The notes below the pieces were generated by a model. The model was not told where the DNA came from, ran no database searches, and was given only the letters and a program-made list of their open reading frames with translations. DNA of 56,633 nt from Campylobacterales bacterium. Lineage in GTDB: Bacteria; Campylobacterota; Campylobacteria; Campylobacterales; Sulfurimonadaceae. The stretch's first letter is position 1; each line of letters opens with the position of its first letter. A program made the position numbers and the translations under genes. The stretch covers positions 1 to 56,633 of the forward strand of contig JAPLGM010000005.1 in NCBI GenBank assembly GCA_026390165.1, in the 5' to 3' direction. Shown here piece by piece: positions 55,639-56,633 of the stretch.

Positions 55639-56323
55639 CGAAAATTCCGAAGAGTTGTAAAAGTGCCGTAAAGATATTGAGGAAATCGAGATAAAGGGCA
55701 AGTGCACCATCAATAGGCGTCTCATAATTACCATTCATAATATTTTGGGTATCAAAAATAACCATAATACTAAAAAGTAAAACTACAACACCAGAAATTG
55801 CGACTGACATCCATGGATTATGTAAAAAAAGATTTAAAATTGAAAAACCAATAATGACAAATAGTGCAATCATAAGAGGTTTACCATAACTTGTAAAATC
55901 TTTTGTTGTTTTGATAGCATAAAAGCTCATGGCTCCAAATACGACAGACGTCATCGCAAAAGCATTGCCAATAATACCAGCACCACCGTTCATTCCCAAT
56001 GTATGGGATAAAAGTGGAGCCAACATTAGTCCTGTCATAAAGACAAATCCAAACATTACTAGAAGATTGATACCGGGTTTATGTTTAACGAATTGCAATC
56101 CGATTATCAAACCAATTTCAAGGGCGAATAAAAGCCAAAAATTAGCAGCGATAGTACCCGCTAATGGAACACCTACGTATGCACCTACTGCACCTGCCAT
56201 CATGGATGCGGCAAACAATTTATAAGTCTCTTTTACGAATGAAACGATCTGCGCTTCACCCCGTGATGCGCTCTCGTAACCAAATGCACGTTGCTGTGCA
56301 TAATCACGATCATATAAAGCCAT
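55622..56323 (-). CDS. BI-1/YccA family membrane protein
   Basis: A 233-aa inner-membrane protein with seven TM helices and Bax-inhibitor-1 signatures (FVKETYKLFAASMMAGAVGA, GFVFMTGLMLAPLL, FDTQNIMNG, ALALYLDFLNIFTALLQLFG). Conserved Asp residues of the family, thought to control calcium or proton leak, are present (FDTQ, YLDF). AAGGAAAAGG precedes the ATG; a -10 TATAAT lies at 56360-56365. Confidence 0.92.
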   Translation of the reverse strand: MALYDRDYAQQRAFGYESASRGEAQIVSFVKETYKLFAASMMAGAVGAYVGVPLAGTIAANFWLLFALEIGLIIGLQFVKHKPGINLLVMFGFVFMTGLMLAPLLSHTLGMNGGAGIIGNAFAMTSVVFGAMSFYAIKTTKDFTSYGKPLMIALFVIIGFSILNLFLHNPWMSVAISGVVVLLFSIMVIFDTQNIMNGNYETPIDGALALYLDFLNIFTALLQLFGIFGGKDE

Positions 56324-56359
56324 AGCCTTTTCCTTAACAAAGTAAATTTAAACATTAGG

Positions 56360-56365
56360 ATTATA
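56360..56365 (-). promoter_or_regulatory. -10 box of BI-1 family gene
   Basis: TATAAT in GGTGTATAATCC on the minus strand, 37 bases before the ATG at 56323. No clear -35. The 310-bp stretch 56324-56633 holds this box, AT-rich DNA, and the rRNA promoter and leader. Confidence 0.5.
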
Positions 56366-56513
56366 CACCATATTCTTTAATGATAGAGGGAAATAAATTA
56401 ATGGCGCTACTTTATGAGCTTTTTCAAAGAGAATATTTTCTTATCATAATGTGTGAAATGTGGAAAAAGAGTACGAAAGAAACGATTCCTGTCGGAATTC
56501 TTTTTCAATTTCC

Positions 56514-56542
56514 TTGACATTCCATTATAATTCCCCTATAAT
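56514..56542 (+). promoter_or_regulatory. rRNA operon promoter
   Basis: TTGACA, 17 bases, TATAAT: perfect consensus. The -10 with its downstream bases (TATAATTCCCC) is duplicated 11 bases upstream, inside the spacer. The following leader to the window end (including ATTGAAAACTAAGCAGGAG) resembles the pre-16S leader of bacteria, so the 16S gene should begin just outside. The rRNA itself is not in the window. Confidence 0.75.
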
Positions 56543-56633
56543 TCCCCTCCACAAACGATGAGACGCTTCGAAAGAAGAGTTAAGTTTGAGTTTGCGATCA
56601 TTGAAAACTAAGCAGGAGTGACGGTCAAGTTCA

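Noticed and set aside
56401-56517. 38-codon frame MALLYELFQREYF before the rRNA promoter
   Set aside because: The ribosome site is weak, its stop falls inside the rRNA -35 box, and the composition looks random.

Overview
The window looks like chromosomal DNA of a motile, sulfur-oxidiser-type campylobacterotan (epsilonproteobacterium; Sulfuricurvum/Sulfurimonas-like is my best guess). Pointers are the tandem sigma28/sigma54 flagellin pair as in Campylobacter, a NIF-like cysteine desulfurase/NifU pair instead of a full ISC operon, a short BioB, PIN-PhoH, and dense operons with 1-26 nt gene overlaps. The genus is inferred from protein style only. No phage, insertion sequence, CRISPR array, restriction or classical defence locus is visible.

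Layout. 1-4.3 kb: two very large flagellin genes on the minus strand, nearly colinear over 1.64 kb. The upstream copy has its reading frame broken exactly where the homology to the other copy ends. 4.3-8.6 kb: a Uma2-type nuclease, then topA-phosphodiesterase-bioB. 8.6-13.2 kb: cell-surface genes (putative beta-barrel, lipoprotein, OmpA-family), msrA and a 25-codon basic micro-ORF with a strong ribosome binding site. 13.2-25.3 kb: an orphan histidine kinase with two periplasmic binding domains, metH, rarA-rluB-kdsD (minus), nnr-purN and thiG. 25.3-25.9 kb: five tRNA genes (Pro, His, Arg, Arg, Leu) behind a consensus promoter. 26-32.3 kb: a signalling block with an EAL phosphodiesterase facing a CHASE-PAS histidine kinase and a receiver-PilZ regulator; the two outer ends carry the same 42-nt promoter-like element. 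32.4-36.8 kb: four pseudopilin genes, then nifS-nifU. 36.8-45.3 kb (minus): phoH, tRNA-fMet, tRNA-Gln, aroC, rnc, rnhA, a LapB-like protein, recJ, pyrG. 45.4-49 kb: a CPA2 antiporter, then ppiC-type isomerase, pyrE, frr, secG (minus). 49-52.2 kb: a zinc/manganese-type ABC importer with bioC at its end. 52.2-56.3 kb: a leucine-rich-repeat protein kinase, a small unknown protein, a HI0933-type flavoprotein, thiD2 and a BI-1 family membrane protein. The last 120 bases are a consensus rRNA promoter and leader running out of the window, with 16S rRNA expected just beyond.

Most genes are housekeeping. The signals least explained by known families are: (i) a 63-nt element with covarying hairpins in the leaders of topA and rnc; (ii) the 42-nt element shared by the c-di-GMP signalling genes; (iii) the flagellin repeat domain and its frame break; (iv) the 25-aa micro-ORF; (v) the LRR-kinase fusion. 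None of these could be tested by database search here.
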